From: Valencia hispanica
Taxonomy: Eukaryota; Chordata; Actinopteri; Cyprinodontiformes; Valenciidae
Reading direction: 5' to 3'
Assembly (NCBI GenBank): GCA_963556495.2
Contig: OY747712.1
Coordinates: 30,586,235-30,650,234 of the forward strand
DNA: 64,000 nucleotides
Below are positions 1-13,800 of the stretch, in pieces. Below the pieces are notes generated by a model. The model did not search any database. It saw nothing but the letters and a program-made list of their open reading frames with translations, and was not told the origin of the DNA. Position numbers and translations under genes: made by a program. Numbering within the stretch: the first letter of the stretch is position 1; every line of letters begins with the position of its first letter.

Positions 1-3000
1 TTACTTTAAGGCGTCTTTTAGCCACCATCCAAGCATGAGAGGCCAAGCAACCTTCAGTGGCTTGCAAAACTGTTGATGTATGTTTGTGCAAACAAAATCT
101 CAGGTTATTTGTATGTTTATGTTCCAATATCATACCTGAGGTATAGCAGCCCTTCTTTTTCTTCCATCTTGCACAAGCATTTCTTTATGTAGTTTTCTTT
201 CCTACACTCAAAATTGTATTTTTTGTATGTTTATTCTTGCTGATTTTATCCTCCAATGCCTTCAATCATTAGCTTCCTTAATTGTGTGACAGTGTTGCAA
301 GCTAGATGCCAGGTGTATTAAAGCACTGTAGCTTTAATAGTGGTTGTCAAACAAATATGGATGTTGCTGCTTCCTGTGTCCACAGAAAACACACTGGACA
401 ACATCATTGTTAATAGAGAGGCCCGTATGGATTTGAAACTGCCCACAAACAGCATCCTTTGCTTGAAGGAATACTTCGGGAAGTTTGAAGTCAGATTCTG
501 TTGAAAAGATCTTATGCAGAAAAGATCTTCTTTCTACCTTGTAAAAACGTCTCACAGAGATGCTACAATCTAGGTTTTCTGGGTTGTGATTTGCTATGTC
601 AATTTGTTATCTGCTGATAGCAACATTTTCCAACCTAGAATACCCTAACTTGAACATTAAGTGTTGTTCCTGTCCTTGTGGAATAAGAATAAAAGAAAGG
701 TACTGTCAACTATAAAGCAGCAAGTTGTCTCCATACTTGAAGTTCTCAACATTTAGTTGTGTAATATTTATGTTGTGCATTTCAGAACGATCCTTTTATA
801 CCTATAATAACATTATACTACAGAGCTGTTAAAATCTGTACAGATAATAGTGAATGTAAGACGTACAATGGAGACGTGGGGGGAGCTCAATGGACTTCTC
901 AATAGAGAAGTTTTAAAAAGGCTGCTGCTGCCAGCTCTTTTGCTTTATCAAGGTCGTTATGTTAGTAAAACAGAATGATATACAACTAGCTTTTCAGGTA
1001 ATGTATAATTAATGAATGGGGGCATATCTCTGTGAAAAATTGTAAGAATCCGCTTTACCATTTCAGTCAAATAAAGCCAAAAATATACATGGTGATTTTT
1101 TTTTTTTTTTTTTTTTACAGTTTTTAGGAACTTTTGTCGTAATTGTCACTGTGGGCATTACCTGTAACAGCAACCTATTTTTAGATTGTCCATATTCCTG
1201 AAATGTTTCAAAGTCTCCCAACAAACTGCTGACATTCCCCTACTCCTTTAAGCTACGTGGTAGATAGAGATTGAAATTTCACCCAAATTAAAATAAAGGA
1301 ACTTTCTGTATTCCAATTTGCTTTAATTTTGCTCATTAGACCCATATCCAATCTATAAATTGCCTCAGTAGCTGGACCAATACCAATATAGCACTGGATC
1401 AGCCCCATACATACTATTTAATCAACGTTATAACCGTCGTCACATCTGCATTGACGATTATGCAGAGAAGTCATGTTTACATACATGGAAAATGGAAATA
1501 TTGGTTAATTATTATTTTCTAAGAACAGATAATGTAAAGCAGTGTCTGATTTGAAAGCAGGGTAAAATACAAAAGTATTATAGTGGTTAAAGTGAACACT
1601 TTAATGATTCTTGCAATGCCATTATTCTGCCAACCTTACATGTTCTGTTCTGAGCACTTTTTCCACTTGGACCAGCCATTGGCTTCAGCCTTCGGGACCA
1701 ACCAATCTGGAATTATACCAATTAAAGAAGCCAAGAGTTATAATGATAATTTAGTTTTTACCAGACTCTCAATTCCAAAATCTTGAAAACTCCCTTTAAC
1801 CAACAAAGTCTAAACACAAAGCGGCAATACAGCACAGCTTTCCAGACACAGCCTCATTTTAAAATCTACAAAGTCTTTTTTAATTCCTGGAATGGTGTGC
1901 TTCAAGTAATTCTGCAAACATAAAAACAGAATCAATTTAGACCCAAGAAGAACATTTAAACAATCTACATCTATATCAACAATTACACAGATGCTTTACC
2001 GTGGGCCATTTAGAATAAACGCAGCAATGAACATTCTTCGACACCAGTCAGCCTGATCCTTAAACCCCAACCATGCATATGCAGACTGGGTCTAACCCAC
2101 AGTCCCCACCCTTCCCCCCACTCTTTTATGCATCAGAGTTCTCATTCTATAATACATCAGAGAGGCAGAGGCTACAATTTCCCGACTCCTTCTCCGATTT
2201 ACAAACAAGAGCACATCCCTGCTGTGAGATCTGTCTCCTGCTACTGATGCCCTAATTAAACACTTGGTGTTTGCATGTAAATCCTCTCATTTTAAACTTT
2301 TGCCTCTCCTTCCTTCACAGCACATTTGAACTTAACTTAATGCATCTTAACTTTGAGCAGCTAATTGAACTGACTGAGGGCAGTGTTAAGACGGCAGAGG
2401 CTTTGAATCACTCCGCCTTCAATTTGACAGGCACAGTTTTTGGGCACAAGAAAATGAGTGCTGTCAGTGTTTTACAGCCTCATTTGTTGTAATGAGTTAT
2501 TGCCTGCAAAGAAGAGCAGACGACAAAGTGCCTGTGCTATAATTGGAAGCTTCTTTTTAACATGTTTTTCTCAAAATGAAAAGGCTGGCTTATGATAGAT
2601 CTGAGTGTGGTCGTCTGCCCTTGAAATATAGTAGTTTCCACAGCTGGATGAGGGAGGCTGCCACCGTAGCTTTGTGGATCCCCCTGTCGCAGTTTCCTTC
2701 CTCTACAGGTCCCATCCATCACACTGCAGGAAGACACCTGTGGCGGCCAGAGGGAGAACAATTGGCTCCTGCAGGTGTTTTCTGTGCAATTAAAAGCTTA
2801 CACCACATTAGCTCCTCTCTCAGTTGGACTTAATGGGCCACAGATTCTAAAACCAGAAATAAAACGTGAAATTGAATTGAAGACAGCTAGGAAAGGACTC
2901 GGATTCAGATTGTGATAGGAGATGAATCAGCTGGAGCTAAATTAACTGTAATCAGGCAGACAGATGTTTGATCATGGGTTTAGAGATGCTGAGGAAGAAA

Positions 3001-3244
3001 ACAAACTGACATGATGCAACATGAATGCTCAGGAATGAACGTCTGCACCTTAATGGTAAACACAATAACAGCGAAGAGCCTCAGGACCGATGTGCTTCCT
3101 GTTGCGGGAAGATGTCAAATACTCCAAGGATAAGATGCAATCATGTGAGGAAGGTCGGATGAGAATAAAAGGGTAACATCTGTCAAAAAGGGGCTCACCG
3201 AAAATCCGGCTGCCATAAAGCAAGCACCATTACTGTGTCAGGTT
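1..3244. other. Non-coding: presumed kcnab1 intron 1 or upstream flank
   Basis: No coding exon of kcnab1 or any other gene could be supported here; the short open frames have no family features. A poly-T run lies at 1098-1117. The stretch 2480-3060 is only mildly AT-rich and carries no recognisable repeat, so it may hold regulatory sequence, but this cannot be tested without a comparison. Confidence 0.5.
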
Positions 3245-3570
3245 GTAGACAGTACTTTTAAAAAGTATTCAAATCCCTTTTCAGATTTCCTTCATTTTGC
3301 TACAACCATAACTGGAAGCAAAAGGGCATGTGCTTTTCTTTTTTTTTTTAGAAACAGAAATCTAAAACCTTTGGTATCATTTGTATTCAGCCCTCAGTCA
3401 ATACATTATAGAGCCATCTTGCTGCTGCAACTACAGCTAAATTATTTTTAGGTATGTCTTTAACCCCTTTCCACATCTAGAGATTGAAATTTTAGCTAAT
3501 TCCTGTTTGCAAAATAGATCAAGCTTAGCCAGATTGTGTAGAGAGCATCTGTGAACATCTGTTTTCAAAT
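3245..3570. mobile_element. Decayed Tc1-like transposon end
   Basis: The text AAAGTATTCAAATCCCTTTT, then a lipid-like run of CATTTTGCTACAACCATAACTG, resembles the terminal part of teleost Tc1-like elements, whose ends typically read 'aaagtattc...'. Further on, TAGATCAAGCTTAGCCAGA matches the degenerate antisense transposase segment also seen at 51245-51330. There is no open reading frame, and the bounds are approximate. Confidence 0.55.
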
Positions 3571-4705
3571 CCTTCCACATAAACTTGTGGAAGTTCACAG
3601 CTTGCTCCTTGGTGTTATCAAGCAGTCATGGAGAAGGTCCTTTGAAAAACAAGACAAGCCGCCATATTGTACATGGTTCCATGATGTATATATTAGTCAG
3701 CCTATTGGGAAAGGTTGAGGTTTACCTGCAATAAGAAAGGTGGTTGAACTTGATTTAATTAAAGCACATTAAGGCATATTTTCATGTGATCAAGATTAAT
3801 TGATTAGTTACATTCTTAGTACTGTAAGTGCATTATCAGTGTGCTTAAACAGACGTCGGTAAGTAGCAAGTAATCAGCAGGACACTGACCTAGTGATTCA
3901 GGCTCTACAGTCAGTGTGGCACGATTCAGCCTTCCTGGGCCAGATACCGGGACTTGATAGGAGGTAAGGAAGATAGTCTTTGATTATCAAATACTATATA
4001 ATTTTAGGGATATTAGGGTTGGGGGAGAGCTCGAGCATGTCACTTTTTGTGTGCCAGCTTGTCTTCCATATCGGCCAATATGCTAAAATTTTGTTTTTGT
4101 TAAGCGATCTGACCCACATCCAGAAAACCACTCAGGGGAACAAGGAATTATTAAAGGTTTATTGAAACAATAATGAATTATTGTGCAGGTTTTGGTCTGG
4201 GGAAAAGCCAACTGAACAAGGAGATCAGGAAGACAGAAAGCAGAGGATATGAGAAATAATAAAATTGATCATAGATTTTGTGGAAATGTCTTACTGTAGA
4301 TGGAGAGGTTTTCTCGCCAGGCTGTTGCTCTGTTTGGTGGTCCAGAAAGCGTCGAAAGATTGATGGTATGAGGACGCAAAGGTGGAGCAGATGGAGCGTT
4401 GGAGGGTTGACAGGTTGCTCGAGGGGGTTGAGAATGATAAGTGGAGCTTGAAGGGTGTCAGTCTGAAGATGATGATCCAGGAGTGATTTCACAATGGAAG
4501 TAGACATAAGGAGATCAGTGTCTGAACACAAAGGAACAGGTCCAGGAAGTTACACTGATGGAAACCTTGGAACAGAGACACAGGGAAATATTAATCTTAG
4601 AACGAGAATCAAGGCACATGAAACCTCAGATGGTTCAAGATTACCACAAGGGTTAACACTCAGGTGTCGAGAGACTGGTAGCCAGCTCCTCTTATCCAGC
4701 TGGTT
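3571..4705. other. Non-coding intronic stretch, nothing recognised
   Basis: AT-rich sequence with no supportable exon or RNA gene. The open frames on both strands at 4178-4817 do not resemble any family and one runs into the neighbouring LINE tail. Confidence 0.4.
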
Positions 4706-7095
4706 ATTCAATTCAATTCAGTTTATTTATATAGCGCCAATTCACAATAGATGTCATCTCAAGGCACTTAACAAGAAGTTATTTCAATACATTTATACAA
4801 ACATTCCAATCAGTTAAAAAGTTTCCTATTTAAGGAATCCCAGCAGATTGCGTCAGTCATTGGCGTGAGGTTGGGCCCCGTTGATGCAGACTTGCCAACC
4901 ACAGCAATCCTTCAGCAATCCCTCATACTGAGCAAGCATGTAACGACGGTGGAGAGGAAAAACTCCCCTTTAACAGGAAGAAACCTCCAACAGAACCAGG
5001 CTCAGTAGGAGCAGCCATCTGCCACGACCGTCTGGGGGTTTGAGAAGACAGAGCAGAGACACAGAAGGAACAGAAGATCTGATATAAAAGTACTTTCTAT
5101 GTTACAGAAAGTAAAAAGTTGATAACAGGACACAGTGGATGTTCAGTTACTGGGAGGATCATCCCAGTCGATGCCCCCCGTCCAACAGGGCATTGCAGCC
5201 AAGCAGGATACCAGACCAGGTATATCATCTATGGAGAGAAAAACACTGAGAGAAAAAGTTAACAGTCGAAATAACAGAATGTACTGTAATACAACTGGAG
5301 AGTCGTAGGAGAAAAGGAAGTAGAAGAGTGAAGAAAATTGGAAAGTCTGTCCTCCAGCAGTCTAAGCCTATAGCAGCATAACTACAGAGATAGCTCAGGA
5401 TGACCTAAGCCACTCTAACTATAAGCTTTATCAAAAAGGAAAGTTTTAAGCCTGGCCTTAAAAGTAAACAGAGTGTCTGCCTCACGGACTAAAGCTGTGA
5501 GCTGGTTCCACAGGAGAGGAGCCTGATAACTAAAAGATCTGCCTCCCATTCTACTTTTAGAAATCCTAGGAACTACAAGTAAACCTGCAGTCTGAGAGCG
5601 AAGTGCTCTGTTGGGAACATATGGAACAATTAGATCTCTGATGTATGATGGAGCTTGATTATTAAGGGCTTTGTATGTAAGAAGAAGGATCTTAAATTCT
5701 ATTCTGGATTTAACAGGGAGCCAATGAAGGGAAGCTAAAACAGGAGAAATGTGATCTCTCTTTTTAATATTCATCAGAACTCTTGCTGCCGCATTTTGGA
5801 TCAACTGAAGGTTTTTAATGGCATTTTGTGGACTACCTGATAGTAAAGAATTACAGTAGTCCAGCCTTGAGGTAACAAATGCATGGACTAGTTTCTCAGC
5901 ATCACTCCTGGACAGGATGTTTCTAATTTTAGCAATGTTCCAGAGGTGAAAGAAAGAAATCCTAGAAACCTGTTTAATATGGGATTTAAATGTCAAGTCT
6001 CGGTCAAAAATAACGCAGAGGTTCTTTACGTTATTACTGGGGGCCAATTTAATGCCATCCAGATGAAGTGATTGACTAATCAGTTTCTGTTTAAGAACTT
6101 CTGGTCCAAAGACAGCAACTTCTGTTTTGTCAGAATTTAAAAGCAAAAAGTTTAGGGTCATCCATGTTTTTATGTCTTCCAGACATGCCTGTAATCTACC
6201 TAACTGACTGGGTTCATCAGGATTTATAGATAAATATAGTTGTGTATCATCTGCATAGCTGTGGAAATGTATCCCATGCTGTCTAATGATTCTACCAATT
6301 GGGAGCATATATATAGTGAACAGAATTGGTCCAAGCACAGAACCCTGTGGAACTCCACAAGTAACCCTTGAGAGTGAAGAAGATTTATCATTTAGATGAA
6401 CAAACTGGAATCTATCAGACAAATATGATTTAAACCAGCCTAGTGCTGTTCCTTTGATCCCTGCAACATGTTCAAGCCTTTCTAAGAGAATATTATGATC
6501 GACTGTGTCAAAGCAGCACTGAGATCTAACAAAACCAGAACAGACACAAGTCCATTATCTGAGGCCATGAGAATGTCATTAGTAACCTTCATCAGTGCTG
6601 TTTCAGTGCTGACTGAAACTCTGACTGAAACTCTTCAAACAGCTCGTTACTGTTTAGATGCTCACAGGCTTGATTAGCAACAATTTTCTCAAGGACTTTG
6701 GATAAGAAAGGAAGGTTAGATATAGGTCTGTAATTCACTAAGTCATCTTGATTAAGGGAAGGTTTCTTGAGTAAAGGTTTAATTACAGCTATTTTAAATT
6801 CCTGTGGTACGTATCCGTTTACTAAGGATAGATTCATCATATCCAAAATGGGGCCAGGAACCAAATGGAACACTTCTTTAAATAATTTGGTTGGAATTGG
6901 GTCCAACATACAAGTTGAAGGTTTAGATGAGGCTAATATTTTTGAAAATTCCGAAAGCTCGACTGAATCAAAACAGCCTAAGCACAACTGAGGTTCTACA
7001 GTTCTTTCCTATACTGCCTCATTTACTGAGGAAGAAGTAATCATGTTTGGGAGGATGTCAATGATTTTATTTTTAATAGCTTTATTTTTTATGAG
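4706..7095 (-). mobile_element. L2-type LINE, 5'-truncated copy A
   Basis: Non-LTR retrotransposon copy on the minus strand. Its 3' tail is at 4706-4770, where the complement reads ...GGCGCTATATAAATAAACTGAATTGAAT, the usual L2-type ending. A 3' UTR follows (4770-5410), then reverse-transcriptase coding sequence read from about 7090 down to 5415. There is no endonuclease or ORF1, so the copy is 5'-truncated. The same 3' end recurs at 21096. Confidence 0.88.
5415..6987 (-). pseudogene. LINE reverse transcriptase remnant (copy A)
   Basis: Two open segments in different frames: 6987-6592 carries the N-terminal RT region (LLKKPSLNQDDLVNYRPISNL), and 6422-5415 (335 codons) carries the palm with CGVPQGSVLGPILFTIYMLP and the catalytic [11 protein letters not shown], continuing to the L2-type C-terminal domain (LDYCNSLLSG, RVLMNIKKRDHISPVL). 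The break between them lies near 6500-6600, and an upstream in-frame stop is present near 7005. The long intact 3' part points to fairly recent insertion. Confidence 0.88.
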
Positions 7096-7243
7096 ACTTG
7101 ATCATAAGCAGGTGTGTTGGAAGCACACCTGCAGGAACTGGCCCCCAGCAGGAGCTGCAGTTCCAGTCTGCACCTTACCCTCTGGTGTGTGAAGATGTAA
7201 ACCAAACAAACAACCCCCAATCCTGACAACAATAAATCTGAAA

Positions 7244-7320
7244 AATGTAAGGCAATGGCAAGACAATTTTATTTGTGTAGCACACTTTGAACAACAAGGT
7301 AATTCAAGGTGCCAAGGACT
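7244..7320 (-). mobile_element. L2-type LINE 3' tail fragment
   Basis: AAGACAATTTTATTTGTGTA followed by GCACACTTTGAACAACAAGG and AATTCAAGGTGCC is the complement of an L2-type 3' end. It is nearly the same tail as at 25327-25400, so the fragment belongs to that subfamily rather than to copy A. No coding part. Confidence 0.7.
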
Positions 7321-7865
7321 ACAGTTTTATCTTTGTTTAAGAAGAACTATTTTTGCCACGATAGGTATCAGAGAACAGGGGGACTAAATAGACATTAGAC
7401 TTTTCACCTTTTATTGCAGTATGTATGATTTTTTTTCACTTTATTTTAATACATTAATACCTATCCAGTAGATTAGGACACTGTGCCTAAAAAACACCAT
7501 AAGATGTGTATGTACAGTATGAGTATGGGTGTTTTTCTTTATTCCAAGGAGGCACACACTGTATAAATCAATTCCCCTGTCTAATCTCTCAACCATGATT
7601 CATGATTACAAGCGAAGTAGGTAATATTGAGTGAATCCCTGCTCCATGAAGCATGAGAGGAAACCCAACACTATTATTAGGCACTGATTTTTTTTAACGT
7701 AGGTTCACAAATGCTATGTTTAATCTTAGCAGCCTCTTTTAAGCAAAGCTTTAAAAAAAAACACAGAGCATATCACAAGAGCAAAATAATTACAATCACA
7801 TTTTAATGATATGTGGAGATTATCGTTTGATGTTTTTCTAAATCAAGCTTTGATTTGTTTCAAAG

Positions 7866-10800
7866 GAACCTGGGGAAATCTGGTTTGCGTGTCTCCTGTC
7901 TGGGTCTCGGTGAGTACATTTAATTAGAGTTAGCAAATATTTTTTGACTTCATAAACATTCAGGTGCAATCCAGATTTAATTATGTGTGTAAATGATGGA
8001 TTGGGAGGCCAGTAGATCAGAATCAGGCAGCTTCTAAATAAATCATACCATTCACCCCATTCTAAACATCATGCATCTTTAATTTTTATGGAAAGCTATG
8101 AGAAACAAAACAGCAATTCAGAGAACATAAGGAGTTTTCCTCTCAATATTTAATCGACAGTGGGGTTAGTAAACAGAAAACTCTGTCACACATGTCCGAT
8201 CCAAACCTTTAGAACAAGTCTCTCTTTTTTCTTCATTCATTTAGTAAAACATTTGTAGGAGCTTAAGTGTATTTCACTTCACAGTGTGTGTATGTGTGTC
8301 ACTGTTCTTTAAAGGGTTGTAACCTCCCAAAAAATATAGCTTTACACAAGGCACAGAAATTATGCAGTGTTGTCCTGGCTCAAAAACCAAAGAGGAAGCA
8401 GTTCAAATGAAACAGTTAATCATTCTGATCATATTTTTTCTCAAAGACTTATCCCACAGCACACTGAGCAACTGCTGAATATTGAGAAAGAACCTCCAGC
8501 AGCTAAAACAGATTGGTTTCTATTATGCTGCAGTGCCCTTGAGCTAAACTTCATTTTATTTTACCATTCTTCTAAAAGAAATAAAAACACTTAACTATGA
8601 AGCATAAAATGTATCTATGTGGCTTTTTTTCTTGACCTTTTAACTGTTCAGTTATATTCTAGAAAATCTTAGAGACTGTAACTTTCTTGGACATTCGCTC
8701 AGTTGGTGGTCTAAGTCGGTGCCAAATTAGATTAGTGAAATAAATACAAACAGGGAAAATAATTTGAATGATATGAAGAATGTTTCTTGGCCTAGGCTTC
8801 CTGCAGGCCTTTTTACTTTGCATGGTTTGCACTAAACAGAGTCAGTCTCGTGTAAAAGGCCCATCCCAGGAAATGAAAAATGGATTCCTCTGTCTGTCTG
8901 TCTGTCTGTCTGTAAATCCTGGTTATGTACCCTTACATAACAGTATTTTTCAAAACCTAGATGATAACCTGCAAAAGTGAGTCACTTGCGTAAAATGGAT
9001 ACTTCATTCCTCAAAAGCAAGAATTCATGTCAATAAAGGTGTCAGTGTCATCAAAATAAAAAACTCCTGACAACATTGTTTATGAACAAGATAGTCAATT
9101 GGCTTTGTGATGTTTTCATTATGACGGATCACTCTGAAAGTATTTTCCGATGCAAAATAGTTAGAGCTTGGTAACACTACCTGATAATGCTCAAGACAAG
9201 ACTAAACACTATTTGCACAGCCCTTTGAAATGTGCAGTTACAGTTTTTCTGAATTACTTTGTGCAAAAGCTAAGTACAGACTAATTTACAACAAACAGTA
9301 ACCTAAGGTTCCCCGGAGAGAAACTGATCAATTTGGGTGACCTTTCCATGAAAGAACAAAACAAAAAAATGCATAAAGTTGGCTAAATGTTGTGGAGGTT
9401 GAACTAACAGTTACAATCCTTTTAGTTCTGATCAGAGAAACAGACCGCAGCAATTGAGAAAAACTTTAAAGTCATAGACCAGCACAAAGGAAACACAGTT
9501 TTTGTTTTGGAAAACAAAACCGTACAAATCCCCTCACTACCACACCTCTAAAGGCTCCAACCACTATTTGGTAGAATGAACCTTAGAGTGACATCAGCAT
9601 CAGAAAAAATGATAAACATAAAAGAAAATTAGGAAAAAATATGACTAATAAATATAAGAATATATAAATCAAGCATTGAACTGCATAACAGCATTAAACG
9701 TAAGCTGTTAAGGACTTTAAACAGACCAAATTGGGGAAATAAGTAAACCATGGGGTTGATATCCAGTTTTTAAATAACACTCAAGATTCACCTCAATCAC
9801 CTATAATCTTAACAGTAAGAAGAATGGTTTTTAACTATTACCAGTTAAAAACCCTGTTTCAGTCAGTCAGTATTGTAAATTAAGCAGATTGTGTTTTTGC
9901 CATTGCCAGCTGGGAAAACTCTGACTGCGCCTACACCAATCTGCTGCCTCATTGCTGCACAGTTGGTTAATGACTTAACACCAAATTTTCCATTACATTT
10001 TTATTAGTGAGACATGGTAAGGAACTTTGTGTCACATATTCAGGCAGCATAACATGGAAAAAAGGAGATGAATTCACCAAGAGCGCTCATTCTGTTACAT
10101 TAATGTGCAACAACCCTGAAAACAGTTTCTCATTTAGGTGATGTGGCCCTCTGCCCAGGGAGTCAATTTATCTAGGTGGTCGCTCCCCGGTGAAGTGACA
10201 GAGTAATGAGGGCTAATGAAGGCATCTGGTTCAATGCAATCAACTTGGTGCTAAATTAAAATAGCTAAAATACACAATTTGAGATTCATAAAATTTTTGT
10301 TTTTTATCCTTCATTATATTTGTGAAAGCAGAAAAAGACCATTTTGTAATGCTTAGACTAGGAGGAGCTAAATTAACTGTAATACATAGACTGTACAAAC
10401 TGGACTGAATTATTAATAATGTGATATATTCAGATGCCCATTGAATATATTCCTGCATTTATTTTATTTAATTAGACTTTCATTTCATATTTTCATATTT
10501 CCTTCTGCTCCTAAAGGTATTTGTGTCTGTTGGATGTTAATGGAACTGACAGGCAAATATTAATAATGTGCCAAGTCATTCTGCACATCATATTGCTGCT
10601 GTAGAATCTCCATATACTTTCATGTTAGATGAAATGAATTAACCACTTTCCTTTCATTGTGCCAAAAAAAAAGTTTCTCTTTAAAGAACATTCAGCTGAC
10701 ATTTGGCCGTGATGGCTTTAGGGCAGGAGGCATTTTGTCATGAGCCTGTGCCAAAAATGTCAAAGTAATAATTAATGCAAATAAAAAATGACAGATTTTA

Positions 10801-13800
10801 CATACAGTCCTGTATATGTTTTTTGTTTAGCCAGAAATGTTACTTTTGGCATTTCCTTCTACAGGAACATGGGTAACATTTGGAGGTCAGATCTCTGATG
10901 AGGTAAGGCTTTATGTCACTTCCATTACTGTTGCAGTTCAGCAGCAGATGCTGGTTTTTGTACTTGCTACATTTAAGATGGTTTGGATGCATGTAGACCC
11001 CCCTTATCATCCTGTTGTCAGTTTCATGATATTACATTGGACTGTTAGGTGTCCAACAAGGCCAAATCATGTTTTATTGTTCACTGTTAGAAGATATGTT
11101 TTAATGGTCTTATCTGCCATTGGCATTGCCTTGTGATTGGTGATTCATTGATTCATTGGTGCGCATGCGTCAGCGTCTGTCAGCCCGCCAAGACCGGGTC
11201 CCTATCAAGCACGGTTTTTAACTGGTTTTAAACCTTTTTAAATATTGATTTTAACGGATTTTTTAACACCACTGATTATTAATAACCAGGACGTTTTTTA
11301 CCGGATCGTTTTAATCGGTGGGAAGCGCAGATTACTTCTCCCCCACCATGCCTCCACTCACCTGCAGTCCTGGGTGCGATGGCTGCGCAAAACTTAGCCA
11401 GATGGTTCTGGAGCTGGAGCAGAGGATCCCAACACTCCACCAAATCCAGGACCATGGACATCATCTTCGGCCGGACTTTCGCCGCCGCCAGCAGTGCACA
11501 GTTGGCGGACGCCATTCCCTGCCAGCCCGGCGAATCTGTGGGGAAGGATCCATCGCTGGGCCTCCAGGCAGACTCGGGGTGCCAAACGCCCGCGTAAAAT
11601 CTGCAGCAGAGGAGGACCGCTGGTTCCAGCAGGGGGCTAAACCAAAAGCCTCCATCAGCTCCACTCCGGTGCTCCAGGGTGCCCGGTTAACGGTTGGGCC
11701 AGGCCGCAGTGGAGGCACTTGGAGCAGCCGCCACCGCTCTCCTCCAACCTGCCTTCCTCTATCAAACCGTTTCAGCGCCCTGGATGTGGACTTCCCTCCT
11801 CTGACAGCCCCTGGTCGCAGTAGCTCCGTAGGAGCGCCGCCTAATCCCTACCAGCAGCAGGAGCAACAGCCGGACTCCCGCAGCCCCCCACGTCGCGCCA
11901 AACCCCGGGCTGCAGCCAGAACTCGCCGAGGAGTGCTCCACTTCACCCCGAACCCACGGAACGAGCCCTCGGCGCTGATTAAACATCGCTGCAGTCCTGG
12001 GGAAGCTTCTACACCTGGCATACAGCATGTCCTGGATGGTGAACGATCCTCTGCCCAGCGCAAACATCCGTCTGCAGACCCGGCGCCCACCACACTCATC
12101 ATCGGGGACTCTATCATCAGAAACGTGAGGATGAGAGGAGCCCTTACACTGTGTTTCCCTGGAGCCACTGTCACGGACATTACCGAACAGATCCTGCAGC
12201 TCATTGATCATCACAAATCTGTGAGTAAAGTTGTGTTTCATGCTGGCACCAATGACATTTATAAACAGCAGACTGAGCTCCTGAAGCGTGATTTTATTCA
12301 CCTTTTTAATCTTCTAGAAAACACACACGACTCTGTTTTTATTTCTGGCCCTACTCCCACTATCGGCAGAGGAATTGGCCCTTTTAGCAGACTTTTATCA
12401 CTTAATACTTGGCTCTCCTCCATCACCGCCGGTCACAATATTGGTTTTATAGACAATTTTAACATTTTTTGGGGCAGGAAGCACCTGTTTGGACCAGATG
12501 GGCTCCATCTAAATAGACAAGGCACTCGTACACTGACATTGATCCTGGCATGTCCACGCCCCCCTGTCAACTACACTGGCCACAGCTGCCCCTGCCCTCT
12601 CGGATTCCTCCGCCACATCCTGATGTGCAAATGGTCCCTGCTCCTATGAACTCACCCCTGATTTTAACAGTAACTCACATACTGGATTTGGACCTTGCTC
12701 TACCTCATTCATACCTGTTATTATCAGCAGAGAGCGGACTAAAACTCATAAACCGAACAAATGCAATCCAAATAATCTCAAAAAGTTGCCAAAAACCCCA
12801 CTTTCAGTAAATAATACAGTCCCTTCATCTCCATTCACTATTAAAATGGCACTTTTTAATGTTCGCTCTCTGCTGAACAAAACTTTTATAATAAATGATC
12901 TGATTTTAGACCATAATCTTCATTGTTTATTTTTAACAGAAACTTGGCTGAGTGCAGATGCCCCTGTTGTTCTTACAGAGGCCTCCCCACCTAATTTTAA
13001 CTTCACTTATTCTACGAGGAGTAGCAAAGGGGGAGGCGGAACTGCTTTTATAAGTTCAACAACACTTTCCGCCAAACCTGTTTTATTTGATAACTATTTT
13101 ACTTTTGAATATAATGCAAATGTTTTTAGCACTCCTCAGATTTTATGTGTCACAATTTATAGGCCTCCTAAAAAGAGTGCACTTTTTATTCAAGAATTTT
13201 CAGAGTTTTAATCAATATTGCACAACTCCTTTGAAAGGATCATTTTAGCTGGTGATTTTAATCTACATATAGATAACCTTTAAGATCCTTTATCAACAGA
13301 TTTTTTTAACATCCTGACTTATATGGATTTTAGCCAACATGTCATGCAGCCGACTCACAACAAAGGACACACCCTGGACTTGGTCATCACGTATGGCCTG
13401 TCCACCCGTGTGTCCTCTGTTGTTGACTTGGCTGTCTCTGACCACTGCTGTGTGTTTTTTAACATCACCAGTTTTATTCAGCAGTAGACCTCTGTGAGAA
13501 CTGTCAGGAAGCGCCATCTAACCCCTGAAGTGGCTGCAGGTTTTCTGGAAATTTTTAGAAAGAATCCTCCTATTGTTTTACCTGCCCCCTGTGATTTTAT
13601 TGTCAAGGATTTTAACAGAAGGTTTCAGTCCACTCTTGACCGGCTTGCTCCACCACAAGTTAAAAGTTTAAAATCTAAAGCTGCAACGCCGTGGAAAAAT
13701 TAAAACCTCCGAAAAATGAAGAGAAATTCTAGGGAAAATGGAGGAAAAGTAAAACCACAATAAACCGTCAAATATACACAGATCTTCTCAAATTATACAA

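Noticed and set aside
11279..12301. Five overlapping open frames opposite or beside LINE ORF1
   Set aside because: GC-rich shadows of ORF1; the SGNH motifs are only in the 11318-12649 frame.
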